The translations under genes and the position numbers were made by a program. The notes beneath the pieces were generated by a model, which saw only the letters and a program-made list of their open reading frames with translations, was not told the origin of the DNA and did not search any database. From Allobaculum sp. Allo2 (GTDB lineage: Bacteria; Bacillota_I; Bacilli_A; Erysipelotrichales; Erysipelotrichaceae), in contig NZ_CP078088.1 of assembly GCF_022701175.1 (NCBI RefSeq), positions 2,542,001 through 2,606,000 of the forward strand: DNA of 64,000 bases. Reading direction: 5' to 3'. Below, piece after piece: positions 1 through 9,352 of the stretch (position 1 is its first letter; each line of letters begins with the position of its first letter).

Positions 1-1910
1 GGCAGCGACTTCTTCGACCGTTGCGTTTTCTCTCTCGAGGGCCGCGGCCGTGAAATGGCCGCCGCCGTTCATTTTTCCATAATTTTCTGCACGTTGACGC
101 TTCCGTCGCTGCGTGCAGAGACAGCTACGCTGCCGTTGTTTTCGTTGATTCCGATGGTGAATGCCGCGCTGCAGCCTTTGAAGCTGAGCAGCTCATCGGA
201 AATTTTGGAGAGCATCGTCCGGCTGACCGGCTCATCCAGAATATCAATGAGATATTTATCGCGATACAGCTTTGCTTTTTCAATCATCTGCGCCTTGCGG
301 CGATAGGCGGAATAATCCACCTGCAGAGCCTGTTCGGCGCGGTTGGCGTTCGCGCCCCAGGAGCGCAGCGTCGCGGCAGCCTGGAACGTCCGCTCGGACG
401 TGTGCTGCTTGAAGCGGCTGGTGTCGACAACGATACCAAGATACATGATTGTCGCTTCCATTTCATAGATTGGAATGGAGACCGTCGAGGATTCCAGCAG
501 TTCTGTCATAAGCTCGCAAGTCGAACTGGCTTCCGGTTCGATGTAGCTGACCAGAACATTTTCCTGGCTGGCTTCCGCGTTGCGGCGGTGATGGTCAATA
601 ATGACTTTTCGAATATCCCGCTTGAGCAGTTCCTTGCCCGATGAAATGGCCGGGTTGGAATGGTCGACCAGAACGAGCAGATCTTTCTTATCGTCCGCCA
701 TTTCCAGTGCCTGCTCTTCGGTAATGCAGCGATGCCGGCTGAGAATGGTGCTCGAGTAGGCGTTCATCGTATCGGACAGCTGCGAATCGCGCGGCACGTC
801 CTTTAATACGATATACGGATCCTTGCCCAGCGCGCGAACCCAGTTGGAAGCGGCCAGCGCGGCGCCCATGGCGTCGTAGTCGGTGTTAACGTGACCCAGA
901 ATAAACACCTTCTGGGAAGAGCGAATGACATCCTGCAGGCTGGCGCCGACAGTGCGGACGCGCGCCTTGGAGCGCTGGGTGGATTTTTCGGAATTGCCGC
1001 CGATGAATTCGACCGGATTTTCCCCTTTTAATGGCGATCTGGTCGCCGCCGCGCGACTGAACGAGTTCGGTCAGTTCGTTGAGCAGACGGTCGATTTCCA
1101 GAAAGCTCGGCTGGTCGCTGACGAAGGCAGCGGAAATGGTCATCGACAGATCGGACTTGTTGGCTGCGTCCTTGATTTTCTGAAGAATCGGGAAGTTCTT
1201 CTTGCGCATGGACGTGAGGATTTCAGAGTCCAGAACGAGCAGATAGCGGTCCGAGCGCGTACGGCGCATTAAAATGTGCATCTCCTTGGCCCAGGCCAGA
1301 AGAGGCGTGCGAATGCGCGTGTTGATGTCGTTGATCAGCGCTTCGTTGTCGTAGGACAGATACTCGGAATAGTTGTCGAGTGTCAGCGTTCCGACGACGA
1401 TGCTGTTTTGCGCAATCATCTTTTATAGCGTTCGAGTTCCGAAATGTTGCGCGCAAACAGAACCGAACTGTCTTCCTTATGAATGAATTCGAACGTGTTG
1501 CCGTTATACATGCAGACGACCGAATCAATATCGCTCTGAAACAGGTCCTTAATGCCGTCAATCACCACGGTGAGCTTGTGATTGACCAGATTCGGGAAAA
1601 AGGGGCGCAGATAGTCCGAAACCCAGGTGGCTTCGTATTCTTCGTTGTAGGTGATGATGCCGACTTCGCCAATGGAGAGCGCCTCTTTGGCGTCGCGCCC
1701 CAGAATGCGGCTGATCTTGGCATCGGACTGGATGCCCTTCCTTCTTAACTGCAGCCAGAACGCGGTAATCAGAAACAGAAATCCCGCATCCAGCAGCAGA
1801 AGCAGGGCGAACATGATCCATTCTCCCGCAATCGCCTCGTAGACAGTCATGACACCGCCAAGCGCAAGCAGGAAATAGAAAGCAAACAGCCATTTCCCGT
1901 ATTCTTTCAT
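1..1910 (-). CDS. gdpP: Cyclic-di-AMP phosphodiesterase GdpP (partial, three frame breaks)
   Basis: Membrane-bound DHH/DHHA1 phosphodiesterase that degrades c-di-AMP. The N-terminus has two membrane segments (residues about 6-50), then a PAS-like region, a degenerate GGDEF domain (with SRGGDQIAIK), and a DHH domain with motifs HVNTDYDAMG, LVLVDHSNP, IIDHHRRN and GIVVDTSRF. The final GGGHFTAAA motif of DHHA1 is encoded at about 25-70 and the gene runs off the left edge. The start at 1910 has AAAGGAG upstream; it lies downstream of a YybS-like gene, the order known from Bacillus (yybS-yybT). The frame breaks are at T4 1421-1424, C4T4 1022-1029 and T5 72-76. Restoring one base at the first and third and removing one at the second gives a continuous protein, so they are probably sequencing errors. 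Confidence 0.93.
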
Positions 1911-2063
1911 GATGTGCTCCTTTGTCTTTCCATACCTCCTGCAGGTTTCAAGAAGCCAGCAGCTTCTCTTGCCGCACACGGATCGATCGTTTTTCGAACA
2001 AAGAGCGTCTTTTTCAAAACAAACGGATCGAATCTTACTTTAGCGGGCGGTTGCGTGCAGGAC

Positions 2064-3000
2064 TTACGAACCTTTCTTTCTGGCAAAGGTACGTAAGACT
2101 AAATTATACATCCCTGTCAATGCCGTATACACATTGAGCAGAGGCATCAGCGAAAGGAAGGTCATCCAGAACAGGCGGTTCTGAATGGCTTTTCTTTTCT
2201 TTTTCAGTTTCGACGGATGGTTTTGTACGGAGGGATCGTCACGCAGTTCGTCCATCGCCGTTCTGGCTTTTCGAAACTGCAGCAGATAGCCCTGCCAGAC
2301 CATCAGTAAAAAATCAAGAATCAGAAGACCGAGCGCCAGATCGCGCCATACCGTGAGCGCCGGATTGTTCTGGTAAACCAGAATTTCCCATACGCCCCAT
2401 AAAACGAGCAGCAGCCAGAAACACCACGGAGAAACGTCCCAGTTTTCCGGCAGCTTGAACGGCACCGGCCGGTGCAGAACCCGCTGGCAGAGAACGACGC
2501 AGCCCAGCGCCGCCACCAGCGTTTCCAGCAGACTTTCAATAAACGCCAGCAGGATCAGAATCATCATCGGCGAGACCATCCACAAAAACGGTCCCATGAC
2601 GGACAGTTCTTCCTTAACGTCAAAACCAAAGACTGCGGCAAAGACGGTCATAGAAAGCAGATCCGTCACAAACAGAATGAGCATGGTCGCCAGACAGAGA
2701 ACAAAAGATTTTTCTGGCGTATGGCGCCGCGGCCAAACACATACCCGCATACCAGCATTGATCCGGCGACCAGCCAGGTCGTGATGCCGGAGAGCATGAA
2801 CATAAGTAGAAACATGGCCAGAAACGCGCAGAGCGGTACTTTGGAATCCTGATCGCAGATCAGACAGCACAGCAGAATCGGCAGTCCGAAAAATACGGAA
2901 AGAGCGATTCGACCCACAGTCCGCCAAGCGTGTTCAGAAACAGAAAGACGCCAAAAACCGCGGTGAGCATTCCGGCCCGGACAATAGACTGAATTTTCAT
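2064..3000 (-). CDS. YybS-like (DUF2232) polytopic membrane protein, two frame breaks
   Basis: Predicted membrane protein of about 312 residues with roughly eight hydrophobic segments (first at residues 8-30). It lies directly upstream of gdpP, the position and length expected for YybS. Three consecutive reading frames are needed: the breaks are at CCC 2913-2915 (expected four C) and T5 2709-2713 (expected six). The C-terminus is a basic loop (SKLKKKRKAIQ) followed by a last membrane segment. The start at 3000 has only a weak ribosome binding site, so it could be slightly off. Function is not established in the family; co-occurrence with GdpP suggests a membrane or cell-envelope role. Confidence 0.75.
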
Positions 3001-3204
3001 ATACACGTATATCTTAGGCTGATTTGGCTGTGCGCTCCATATTTCTGACAAAATCACATACTTGCCGGCCGTATTTCCCGGCGCACTTGCGGTAAGTCTG
3101 CGGTGTGTTTGCCATTTTCTTTTACTGATCTTTGCCCTCGTCCATACAAAAGACCCTCTGTTCAGACGGCCTTCCATTTGAAATAAATTGAAAAACAATT
3201 TCGA

Positions 3205-3693
3205 TTACGAGCGGCTGCCGCTTGTATAGCCTTCGTAGCGGTTTCCAATGTAGCGGCTCGAACCGAAGCCGATGATCGGATAGAACAGGAAATCCAGCAG
3301 ATAGATGCCCAGAAAATAGCCGATGCCATGGCCGTACGCCAGCGAAACGTTGTAGCAGAGGCAGGCCTGAATAATGGCCGCTACAATCGAAAGGCCATAG
3401 GCGAAATACAGGAATGCGGAATTGAACGTTCCAACCGCCAGATAGTAGAAAATACCAGCGAACAGTTCCGTTCCCAGGCCAAACCAGAACATCTTCGTCT
3501 GCCAGCTGATCTTGTAAAGCAGATACAGATTGTAAACCGGAATCAGCGCTTTCCAGCCAGCCACGTTCGCCTTTTCAAACATTTTCCAGAGGCCGACGAC
3601 CTCCAGAATGATGCAGGCAATGCCCAGCCAGGCCGTAAGACCGATGTTGAAGTCGAGTCCATACGAATAAGGGGCCAGAATTCCAAATAACAT
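3205..3693 (-). CDS. DUF5684-type small membrane protein
   Basis: A 162-residue protein with four hydrophobic segments and the motif FEKANVAGWKALIPVYNLY after the first segment. This W-K-A-x-I-P-x-Y-N signature is typical of the DUF5684 membrane family, sometimes seen next to signal peptidases. The C-terminus is hydrophilic with glycine, serine and tyrosine. The start has AGGTG eight bases upstream. The frame is intact. It is followed by the yybS-gdpP pair on the same strand but separated by about 200 bp, so co-transcription is uncertain. The function is unknown. Confidence 0.7.
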   Translation of the reverse strand: MLFGILAPYSYGLDFNIGLTAWLGIACIILEVVGLWKMFEKANVAGWKALIPVYNLYLLYKISWQTKMFWFGLGTELFAGIFYYLAVGTFNSAFLYFAYGLSIVAAIIQACLCYNVSLAYGHGIGYFLGIYLLDFLFYPIIGFGSSRYIGNRYEGYTSGSRS

Positions 3694-4069
3694 AAAATCA
3701 CCTCAATGCTTCCTTGCGAAGTCTTTCTATCCCTATTGTACGAAGCCTCGCAGTATTTCATTTTGATTTGCCCAGCCAAATATTTTGACAGACAAGGCCA
3801 CAAATCGAGTGAAAAGTCATTCGGATTGCCCAAAGTGCGGCAGCTGCAGGCGAGACACGTTTTGGATCCGCCGGTCTGTATGCCCGCATAAGGCGGCAGG
3901 AAATACCGGCAGCGAAAATACCGCAGTGGAGATATGGAAAGAAGAAATGCGGGAAAGACAGGCAGAGACGATACGCCTCACTGACATACGGTGAAGACTG
4001 GCAGTGAAGACATACCTTGAAGACAGGCATAAGGGACGGTTTTCCTTTCTTCGCTTTTATAATGAGGGC
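3694..4069. other. Intergenic region between divergent genes
   Basis: No supported gene. It separates the DUF5684 gene (minus) from the AAA ATPase gene (plus). A TATAAT box at 4057-4062 lies only eight bases before the chosen ATPase start, with no convincing -35 hexamer, so either transcription starts almost at the ATG or the true start is elsewhere. Confidence 0.5.
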
Positions 4070-5553
4070 ATGACTGTTGAATCTTCTTTGCGCCAGAATC
4101 TGCTGACCGCTTTAGGAACGTGCGATTTCCTGCATGAGCTGACTGGCTGGGACATGCGCCGAAAACTGGGATATACGCTTATGATGGGCGTCTGGAACCG
4201 GACCCGCTCCGAAAGCGCCGTTCAGAAATTCATCGCCTTCTTTCCCAGAGAAAGCCGGCCGGAGAGCGCATGGATTCATGAGAATCCGACTGTGCTGAAT
4301 ACAAATGTTTTCGACGATTCTGTTTCACTCGATGAGGATTTTCAGTTTGCGGACCATTTCTTTCAGATTGCTGATCCAGACTTCCCCAATGCCAATCAGG
4401 ATCTGCTTCACGCCATTCACGATCAGATCGATACGCTTTTCGATCCAGGTCGAACCGATTTGGATTCTTCGGATGCATCTATGTCGAATTTGTCTGCCAA
4501 ACAATTCGCAGAGGTCTCACAGGCGCCCGCTGGAAACAAAGAAGACCAACGCGAAGACGAGTCTGCAACCGGCAAAAAGAAACAAAGTCCTCGCCGGACG
4601 ATTCTTCGCTTTCCTCCAGTGCACTGCAGGAAGATTTACGACAGCTGGATGCGCTGACCGGTCTGGAAGAAGCGAAAAACGAAATCCATACGCTTTGCGA
4701 CCTGCTCCAGATCAGCCGGCTGCGTCAATCGCGCGGGCTGAAAAGCGCACCGGCCGCCCGCCATCTGATCTTCTCCGGCAACCCCGGCACCGGCAAAACG
4801 ACTACCGCCCGGATTGTCGCCCGCATTTACAAGGATCTCGGCTTTCTTTCGCGCGGAACCTTTGTGGAATGCACGCGCGGCGATCTGGTCGGCGAATACA
4901 TCGGCTCTACGGCGATGAAAACGAAAAAGGTCATCGATAAAGCCATCGGCGGCGTTCTCTTTATCGATGAGGCGTATGCGCTTGCCCGCTCGTCCGAACG
5001 CGACTTTGGACACGAAGCCATCGAAGTTCTTTTGCGCGAGATGGAAAATCACCGCGACGATCTTGTCGTTATAGCAGCGGGCTATCCGGCGGAAATGGAC
5101 CGCTTTCTCGACTCCAATCCGGGGCTGCGCTCCCGCTTTACGACGTGCATTCACTTTGAAGACTTTCTGCCTGACCAGCTGTTTTCCATATTCGAACACA
5201 TGGCCAGAGCGCTCGATTACACACTGAGTCCGGCAGCCGCAAAGAAAGCAGGCGCCTATTTCCAGCAGCTGACCCGTCCGGCCCCCAAAGGCTTTGCGAA
5301 CGCGCGGGATGTACGGACGATGCTGGAAAAAGCCATCTCCCGACAGGCCGTACGGCTCGTCAGAAATCCGGATCTTCTTCAGCTCTCCAGCAAGGAGCTG
5401 CAGACGCTCGAAAGCGAAGATCTCCCTTCTGAAAATCGAACATTCCCCATTCATGGAAAAAGGCCGTTCTGTTCTCAGCAGCAGAAAGGCCTTTTGTGCG
5501 GATTGAAAAAGACAGGCGAGCCGAAGCCAGCCTGTCTGAATGGGTATGGGTAA
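4070..5553 (+). CDS. SpoVK/CbbX-like AAA+ ATPase, one or two frame breaks
   Basis: The N-terminal 170 residues are acidic and unrecognised. After the break come a CbbX/SpoVK-type AAA+ core with Walker A GNPGTGKTT, Walker B VLFIDEAYAL, sensor 1 VVIAAGYP and arginine-finger-like NPGLRSRF. The first break is A5 at 4573-4577 (six needed). A second, at CCC near 5425, is likely: restoring one base would end the protein at a TGA near 5431, before a plus-strand terminator at 5456-5497 that would otherwise lie inside the reading frame. Members of this family remodel protein complexes; the specific target here is unknown. It stands alone, convergent with rpsR. The start has only a close GAGGG, so it is uncertain. 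Confidence 0.82.
5456..5497 (+). terminator. Rho-independent terminator of the AAA ATPase gene
   Basis: AAAAGGCC is complementary to GGCCTTTT across about 22 bases. The arm ending in TTTT is on the plus strand, immediately after the ATPase core. Its position argues that the ATPase stop codon is really upstream. Confidence 0.6.
5508..5537 (-). terminator. Terminator of the rpsF-ssb-rpsR operon
   Basis: On the minus strand GACAGGC and GCCTGTC enclose an inner GC-TTCG-GC tetraloop stem, followed by TTTTT. It lies about 30 bp after the rpsR stop codon. Confidence 0.8.
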
Positions 5554-5564
5554 ATTAACCGAAA

Positions 5565-5794
5565 TTAGTCTGCAACGTAAGGCAGCAGAGCCATCTGGCG
5601 TGCGCGTTTGATGGCAGTAGCAAGCTGTCTCTGGTAGCGGGCGCGAGTTCCAGTAACACGTCTGGGGATGATTTTTCCGTTCGTGTTGATGAAACGCTTC
5701 AGCAGTTCAACATCTTTGTAATCAATTTCCTTGATTTTGTTTTTTGTAAAGTAGCAGACTTTTTACGGCCCATGCGCTGTTTTTTGAATGCCAT
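5565..5794 (-). CDS. rpsR: 30S ribosomal protein S18 (one frame break)
   Basis: Small-subunit protein that partners S6. The sequence begins [12 protein letters not shown] and ends [13 protein letters not shown], the typical S18 ending, for 76 residues. A single A is missing in the T5 run at 5760-5764; with six A on the coding strand the Cys/Tyr stretch [16 protein letters not shown] is restored. An essential gene cannot be broken this way, so a sequence error is the best explanation. Last gene of the rpsF-ssb-rpsR operon, with a GGAGATC ribosome binding site. Confidence 0.95.
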
Positions 5795-5821
5795 GTGTCG
5801 GATCTCCTTTCTTGAATTCGT

Positions 5822-6427
5822 TTAGAACGGCAGATCGTCGGAAGAAATGTCCAGGGTGGACGAATCGTCGACGATGCCGCTTGTGTCATTGTCGGGTGAA
5901 GCAGAAGCAGCTCCAAATCCTGTGTTTTCGCTCTTCGCGTAAGGATTGGATGCCTGCGAACCATAGCCGTAGCTCTGGTTCGAATAACCGCCAGAATAGT
6001 TCTGGCCTCCCGAAGCGTCCTGACTGCCGTAGCCGCCGTAGCTCTGGGAATTATCCGAATAACCGCCATTGTAGCCGTAGCCCTGATCCTGAACGTATCC
6101 GCCTCGAGCGTTTCTCGGTTCGAGGAACTGTACGTTGTCCGCAATGACATCGGTCGTGTAGACTTTCTGTCCCTGCTGGTTAACGTAGGATCCGGTCTGA
6201 ATGCGTCCTTCGACGCTGATCAGCGAGCCTTTATGCAAAAAGCGAGCCATGTTCTCCGCTGTTTTGCCAAACGCCGTGCAGCTGATGAAGTCAGCTTCCG
6301 GCTGTCCAGGCTGTTTATAGCGGCGCTCTACAGCAAGAGTAAACCTGAGCATGTTATTACCTGACTGAGTCCGGCGAAGTTCCAGATCTCTCGTCAGTCG
6401 ACCAATTAAATCAACGCGGTTCATCAT
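5822..6427 (-). CDS. ssb: Single-stranded DNA-binding protein
   Basis: A 201-residue SSB. The OB fold (residues 1-108) starts MMNRVDLIGRLTRDLELR and includes FTLAVERRY and GSLISVEGRIQTG. It is followed by a glycine/tyrosine/serine-rich linker (about 110-180) and the acidic protein-interaction tip DISSDDLPF. It binds ssDNA in replication and repair and recruits partner proteins through the tip. It sits between rpsF and rpsR, the conserved order. The frame is intact. Confidence 0.97.
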   Translation of the reverse strand: MMNRVDLIGRLTRDLELRRTQSGNNMLRFTLAVERRYKQPGQPEADFISCTAFGKTAENMARFLHKGSLISVEGRIQTGSYVNQQGQKVYTTDVIADNVQFLEPRNARGGYVQDQGYGYNGGYSDNSQSYGGYGSQDASGGQNYSGGYSNQSYGYGSQASNPYAKSENTGFGAASASPDNDTSGIVDDSSTLDISSDDLPF

Positions 6428-6439
6428 AGACGGTACCTC

Positions 6440-6735
6440 TTACTTTTCTTCTTCTTTTTTGATAACCATGACACGAATTACGCTGTTGTTGATACGACAC
6501 AGACGCTGGAATTCTTCAATTCCTTCGTTGTTAGCGGTGCAGTACATAACCACATAGTGGCCTTTTTTCATGTGATTGATCTCGTAGGCAAAATCTTTTA
6601 CGCCCCAGTTGTCCACTTTGTCAACGGAGCCGCCGTTCTCAATGATTGGAGCATACAGTCTTTTTCAAGAGCTGCGAACTGTTCGTCATCGAGCGATGCA
6701 TTCACAATGTACATAACCTCATACTTTTTCATCAT
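6440..6735 (-). CDS. rpsF: 30S ribosomal protein S6 (one frame break)
   Basis: About 98 residues beginning MMKKYEVMYIVNASLDDEQ and ending in an acidic/basic KKEEEK tail. It binds S18 in the platform of the small subunit. The break is T5 at 6661-6665: one more A on the coding strand gives LEKRLYAPIIENGGSVDKVD. The ribosome binding site GGGAGG lies eight bases before the start, and the S6:S18 leader motif is just upstream of that. First gene of the operon. Confidence 0.95.
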
Positions 6736-6752
6736 GTACACCTCCCTCTGGT

Positions 6753-6780
6753 CTGTCGGTCCTGTCATCAGGCAGGACAG
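6753..6780 (-). promoter_or_regulatory. S6:S18 ribosomal protein leader (autoregulatory RNA motif)
   Basis: Read on the minus strand the RNA is CTGT, CCTG, an eight-base loop, CAGG, ACCG, ACAG. The outer arms CTGT/ACAG and inner arms CCTG/CAGG pair perfectly and leave ACCG as a one-sided bulge. This is the known architecture of the S6:S18 binding motif (a CCG bulge mimicking the rRNA site), through which free S6:S18 complex represses its own operon. It ends 17 bases before the rpsF start. Confidence 0.82.
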
Positions 6781-7035
6781 GAAGCAAGATAGACTTGCCG
6801 AAATACCTTATCAGAAAAGGAGAAAATGCGCAAGTCTGTCCTTTTTCAGATTCAAAACCGGGTAGTCTGACGATCTGTTTTTCAATCTGAATCTTTATAC
6901 GGCTGCCCGACTGTCTTCAGGGAAATATTCCAGATGCCGTGCGGCCAGTCCGCTCTGCCGTCTCAAGCACCGGGATTCTATTCTCCTGCCTGTACATCGA
7001 TATCCGCTCTTTTCCCATAAAAGAACCGGATCGAT
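6781..7035. other. Intergenic region upstream of rpsF
   Basis: No gene seen. It must contain the rpsF operon promoter, but I cannot pick a clear pair of hexamers. Confidence 0.4.
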
Positions 7036-7070
7036 TAAAAGAACCGGCTCGATCTGTACGATCGGCCGGT
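7036..7070 (-). terminator. Terminator of the lipoprotein gene
   Basis: On the minus strand ACCGGCCGATC pairs with GATCGAGCCGGT (one bulge) and is followed by TCTTTT. It lies about 40 bp after the lipoprotein stop. Confidence 0.65.
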
Positions 7071-7107
7071 CTAAAGTCATTTTTTCGAATGCGGAAACTA
7101 TTCTTCC

Positions 7108-8016
7108 TCAATAAAGCGTTCCATCGTCATACAGAGGCGTCCGAACGGCGTAAAAGGCAATATCGTCATCGACTTTCCATAAATCTCCATAGGCGCGCCA
7201 GTCATGGTACTTTGTTGTATACAGATGGCGGGACTTCCCGTTGATTTCTGCCGTCAGACAGTACACAGGAATGCCTTCTTCGGTATCGGAAGTCATTTGA
7301 GAAGCCTCTTCCGTCCATCCCTTTTCGAGCAGGCGATCTGCTTCTTCCGAATCGACCGTATAAATCCGATCGCCGTCTTCCGGATTGTAGAAAGCACGCA
7401 CTTTCGTGCCCGAATCGGCTGACATCACAAACATTTCTTCCACCTGCTCCCATCCCTGATCGACCAAAGCGGTGCAGGCCGCACGATCATCCACGAGACG
7501 GTATTCTTCCGTTTTCGGATTTCGGAGCGTATAGACAGGATAGTCTTCCGTTACATACACATGGAACCGATCCGTCTTCGGCAGCTGCAGAGCGATATCC
7601 GGATCCAGACCTCTTTCCTTCATTTCTTCCAGATCCCAGTCCTGCAGCCGCGTAATACAGTCTTCTCCAGGTTTTACCGCTTTCCAGCTTCCGTCTTTCT
7701 TAAAGGAGATCGTTCCATTCTCCGAAACATAGTGCAGGTCGGCCGGTGCTTCAAAGCCATAATTCAGATCGGCATGGGTGATCATATGACCGCCTTCACC
7801 CGGGCGGCAGTACTGCAGCCTGGATGCGATCGTGTCATTTTCCATCACCCACAGCTCCCCTTCTGAGCTCGAAGAAATGGTCTGCATGGCGGTGCTGGAA
7901 GAAGAAGGCTGCACCGTGCCGGCAGTGCTCGATGAAGAATCAGTACAGCCCGAAAAAACAAGAATGCCTAAGCACACGCACAGAGCCTTTTGCAAACCAA
8001 ATCGTTTTCCTGTCAT
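7108..8016 (-). CDS. Lipoprotein with DUF5648-like repeats
   Basis: About 302 residues. The chosen start (MTGKRFG) has AAAGGAG nine bases upstream. It gives a signal peptide ending in the lipobox LVFSGC, then a serine/threonine-rich linker (residues 25-60). The second half has two repeats of the type Y-x-L-x-N-P-x-x-x-x-x-Y-T-x-D-x-x-E-A-D-x-L-x-x-x-G-W, seen as TLRNPKTEEY...LVDQGW and AFYNPEDGDRIYTVDSEEAD...LLEKGW, resembling DUF5648 repeats of surface proteins. It is anchored to the outer face of the membrane; its ligand is unknown. The frame is intact and the gene is monocistronic. Confidence 0.75.
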   Translation of the reverse strand: MTGKRFGLQKALCVCLGILVFSGCTDSSSSTAGTVQPSSSSTAMQTISSSSEGELWVMENDTIASRLQYCRPGEGGHMITHADLNYGFEAPADLHYVSENGTISFKKDGSWKAVKPGEDCITRLQDWDLEEMKERGLDPDIALQLPKTDRFHVYVTEDYPVYTLRNPKTEEYRLVDDRAACTALVDQGWEQVEEMFVMSADSGTKVRAFYNPEDGDRIYTVDSEEADRLLEKGWTEEASQMTSDTEEGIPVYCLTAEINGKSRHLYTTKYHDWRAYGDLWKVDDDIAFYAVRTPLYDDGTLY

Positions 8017-8608
8017 ATTCAACAGCTCCTTTCTCTGTTCCTTCACAGGATGCCGCTCAAAGGGCGGCCATCCTTTCGAATAAAGATCCTCCTGAAGCTT
8101 TCAAAATCTGAGAGCTAAAGCCTTATTCCATAATGAAAGATCCGGTTTCTTTCTTCCATTTCTCCATTCCATGAAAAATGCGTTCAATTTTTCTGTCTGG
8201 ATTTGGCGCGTGCGGTGCTTTTCTCTCCTTCTGATTGTAGACAGGGAATGGTTTGCGAAATCTAAAGAAAAATCAAGTTTTGTTCAATCAATTTTCAAAG
8301 ATGGTATTTGGAATTTACACGCGTTTTCAGTCGTCTGTGATCCGGAAGAAAGCGCTTTTCCAGTTCAGAACAGACAAAACAGGAATGGCTTCTGCATCCT
8401 TCTTTTTATGAAAACAGACGCTTTTCTTACACGCTTTCAGCGTGTCATTTTCATTACGTTTTCATCATTTTTGCGCTTGCCTTTAGCCGCAATCAGTGAC
8501 AGTATTGTGTCTTGCGCAGAGGTCGTCTTTTTATTTTCTCCGGTCTTTCCCCGCATCTTTTGCAGACCGGTACCGTTATTGAAATTGGCTGCGCAAGGCA
8601 GGAACATC
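8017..8608. other. Intergenic region between divergent envelope-protein genes
   Basis: About 590 bp with no supported gene. An open frame reads through 8171-8608 on the plus strand, but it has no ribosome binding site and its composition does not look coding. Confidence 0.45.
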
Positions 8609-9223
8609 ATGTATTTCAATCCGATTCAAGCACGCCGGGCCCGCTCGGCTAGAGCGCGTCGTCGATTTTATCAGAAAAACGTCGTTTCTTACTTCATATG
8701 CGGCAGTCCCAGACGCCGCGTCTTGTACTCAGCTCCATTCTGGCGATTACTGTACTGGCTGTTTTTCCAGTCTGTTCAACCCGCTCATGGCTTCCGAAGC
8801 GATTACCTTCAAAAGGAAGTAAGCCCCGTCGAAGCCGGTTCGGACTATTCGCTGTATGACATGATCGATAAGATTCATTACGAAACTGAAAGCACACCCG
8901 TCTGCTCGACCAACCTCAACATCAATAAGGCCGGCAGCTATACCGGAGCCTGCACGATCGACGGGCACCAGTCCCAGGTCGACATTCAGGTTGTGGATAC
9001 GACTGCGCCGAAACTCGAAGTGCAGAATCTGACCGTCGGCGTCAGCGACGAAGTGGACGCCCAGAGTTTTGTAACCAAGCTCAGCGACTGTTCGCGCTGC
9101 AAGCTCTATATTCTCAATCCGTCCATGCTGATCCACGAACCCGGATCGCGCATGGTACAGATTCGCGCGCTCGACGAATACGGAAACTTCACCGTACGAA
9201 CCGCGCTGCTGACCCGCAAATAA
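8609..9223 (+). CDS. Secreted protein with bacterial Ig-like domain, three frame breaks
   Basis: Reassembled from four frame segments: a basic N-terminus with several Arg-rich stretches, a hydrophobic signal segment (SSILAITVLAVF) ending in MASEA, then about 150 residues with VDTTAPKLEVQ, the usual linker motif between bacterial Ig-like/HYR-type domains. Breaks are at A5 8675-8679, T5 8762-8766 and A4 8811-8814; one added base at each makes the protein continuous (about 205 residues). An AGGAAC ribosome binding site precedes the start. It is probably exported, with four cysteines in the mature part that may form disulfides. Role unknown. Confidence 0.7.
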   Translation: MYFNPIQARRARSARARRRFYQKNVVSYFICGSPRRRVLYSAPFWRLLYWLFFQSVQPAHGFRSDYLQKEVSPVEAGSDYSLYDMIDKIHYETESTPVCSTNLNINKAGSYTGACTIDGHQSQVDIQVVDTTAPKLEVQNLTVGVSDEVDAQSFVTKLSDCSRCKLYILNPSMLIHEPGSRMVQIRALDEYGNFTVRTALLTRK

Positions 9224-9227
9224 ATTC

Positions 9228-9259
9228 ACAGACCGAGTTTCCTCGGTCTTTTCTTTTTG
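9228..9259 (+). terminator. Terminator of the Ig-like protein gene
   Basis: ACCGAG, a short loop, CTCGGT, then CTTTTCTTTTT, starting eight bases after the stop codon. Confidence 0.75.
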
Positions 9260-9268
9260 AAAAACGCG

Positions 9269-9311
9269 AAATGCCGCCGCAGGTTTTCCTCGCCTGCAGC
9301 GGCATTTTATT
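9269..9311. terminator. Bidirectional hairpin between convergent genes
   Basis: ATGCCGCCGCAGG pairs with CCTGCAGCGGCAT with one bulge, followed by TTTATTG on the plus strand. It separates the Ig-like protein gene from the converging degV gene. Confidence 0.6.
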
Positions 9312-9352
9312 GTCTCTCCAATTTTTAATTTCGTTTTCGTACGAAAGTCGCA

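Noticed and set aside
3014..3115. A 33-codon open frame (MANTPQTYRK...) upstream of the yybS-like gene
   Set aside because: It has several Cys and basic residues but no clear ribosome binding site; too short to support.
4004..4069. GTG start at 4004 for the AAA ATPase
   Set aside because: No ribosome binding site, and the added 22 residues do not resemble a domain; a TATAAT box lies within it.
8171..8608. A long N-terminal extension of the Ig-like protein
   Set aside because: No ribosome binding site at 8171 and non-protein-like composition; the ATG at 8609 with AGGAAC is better.
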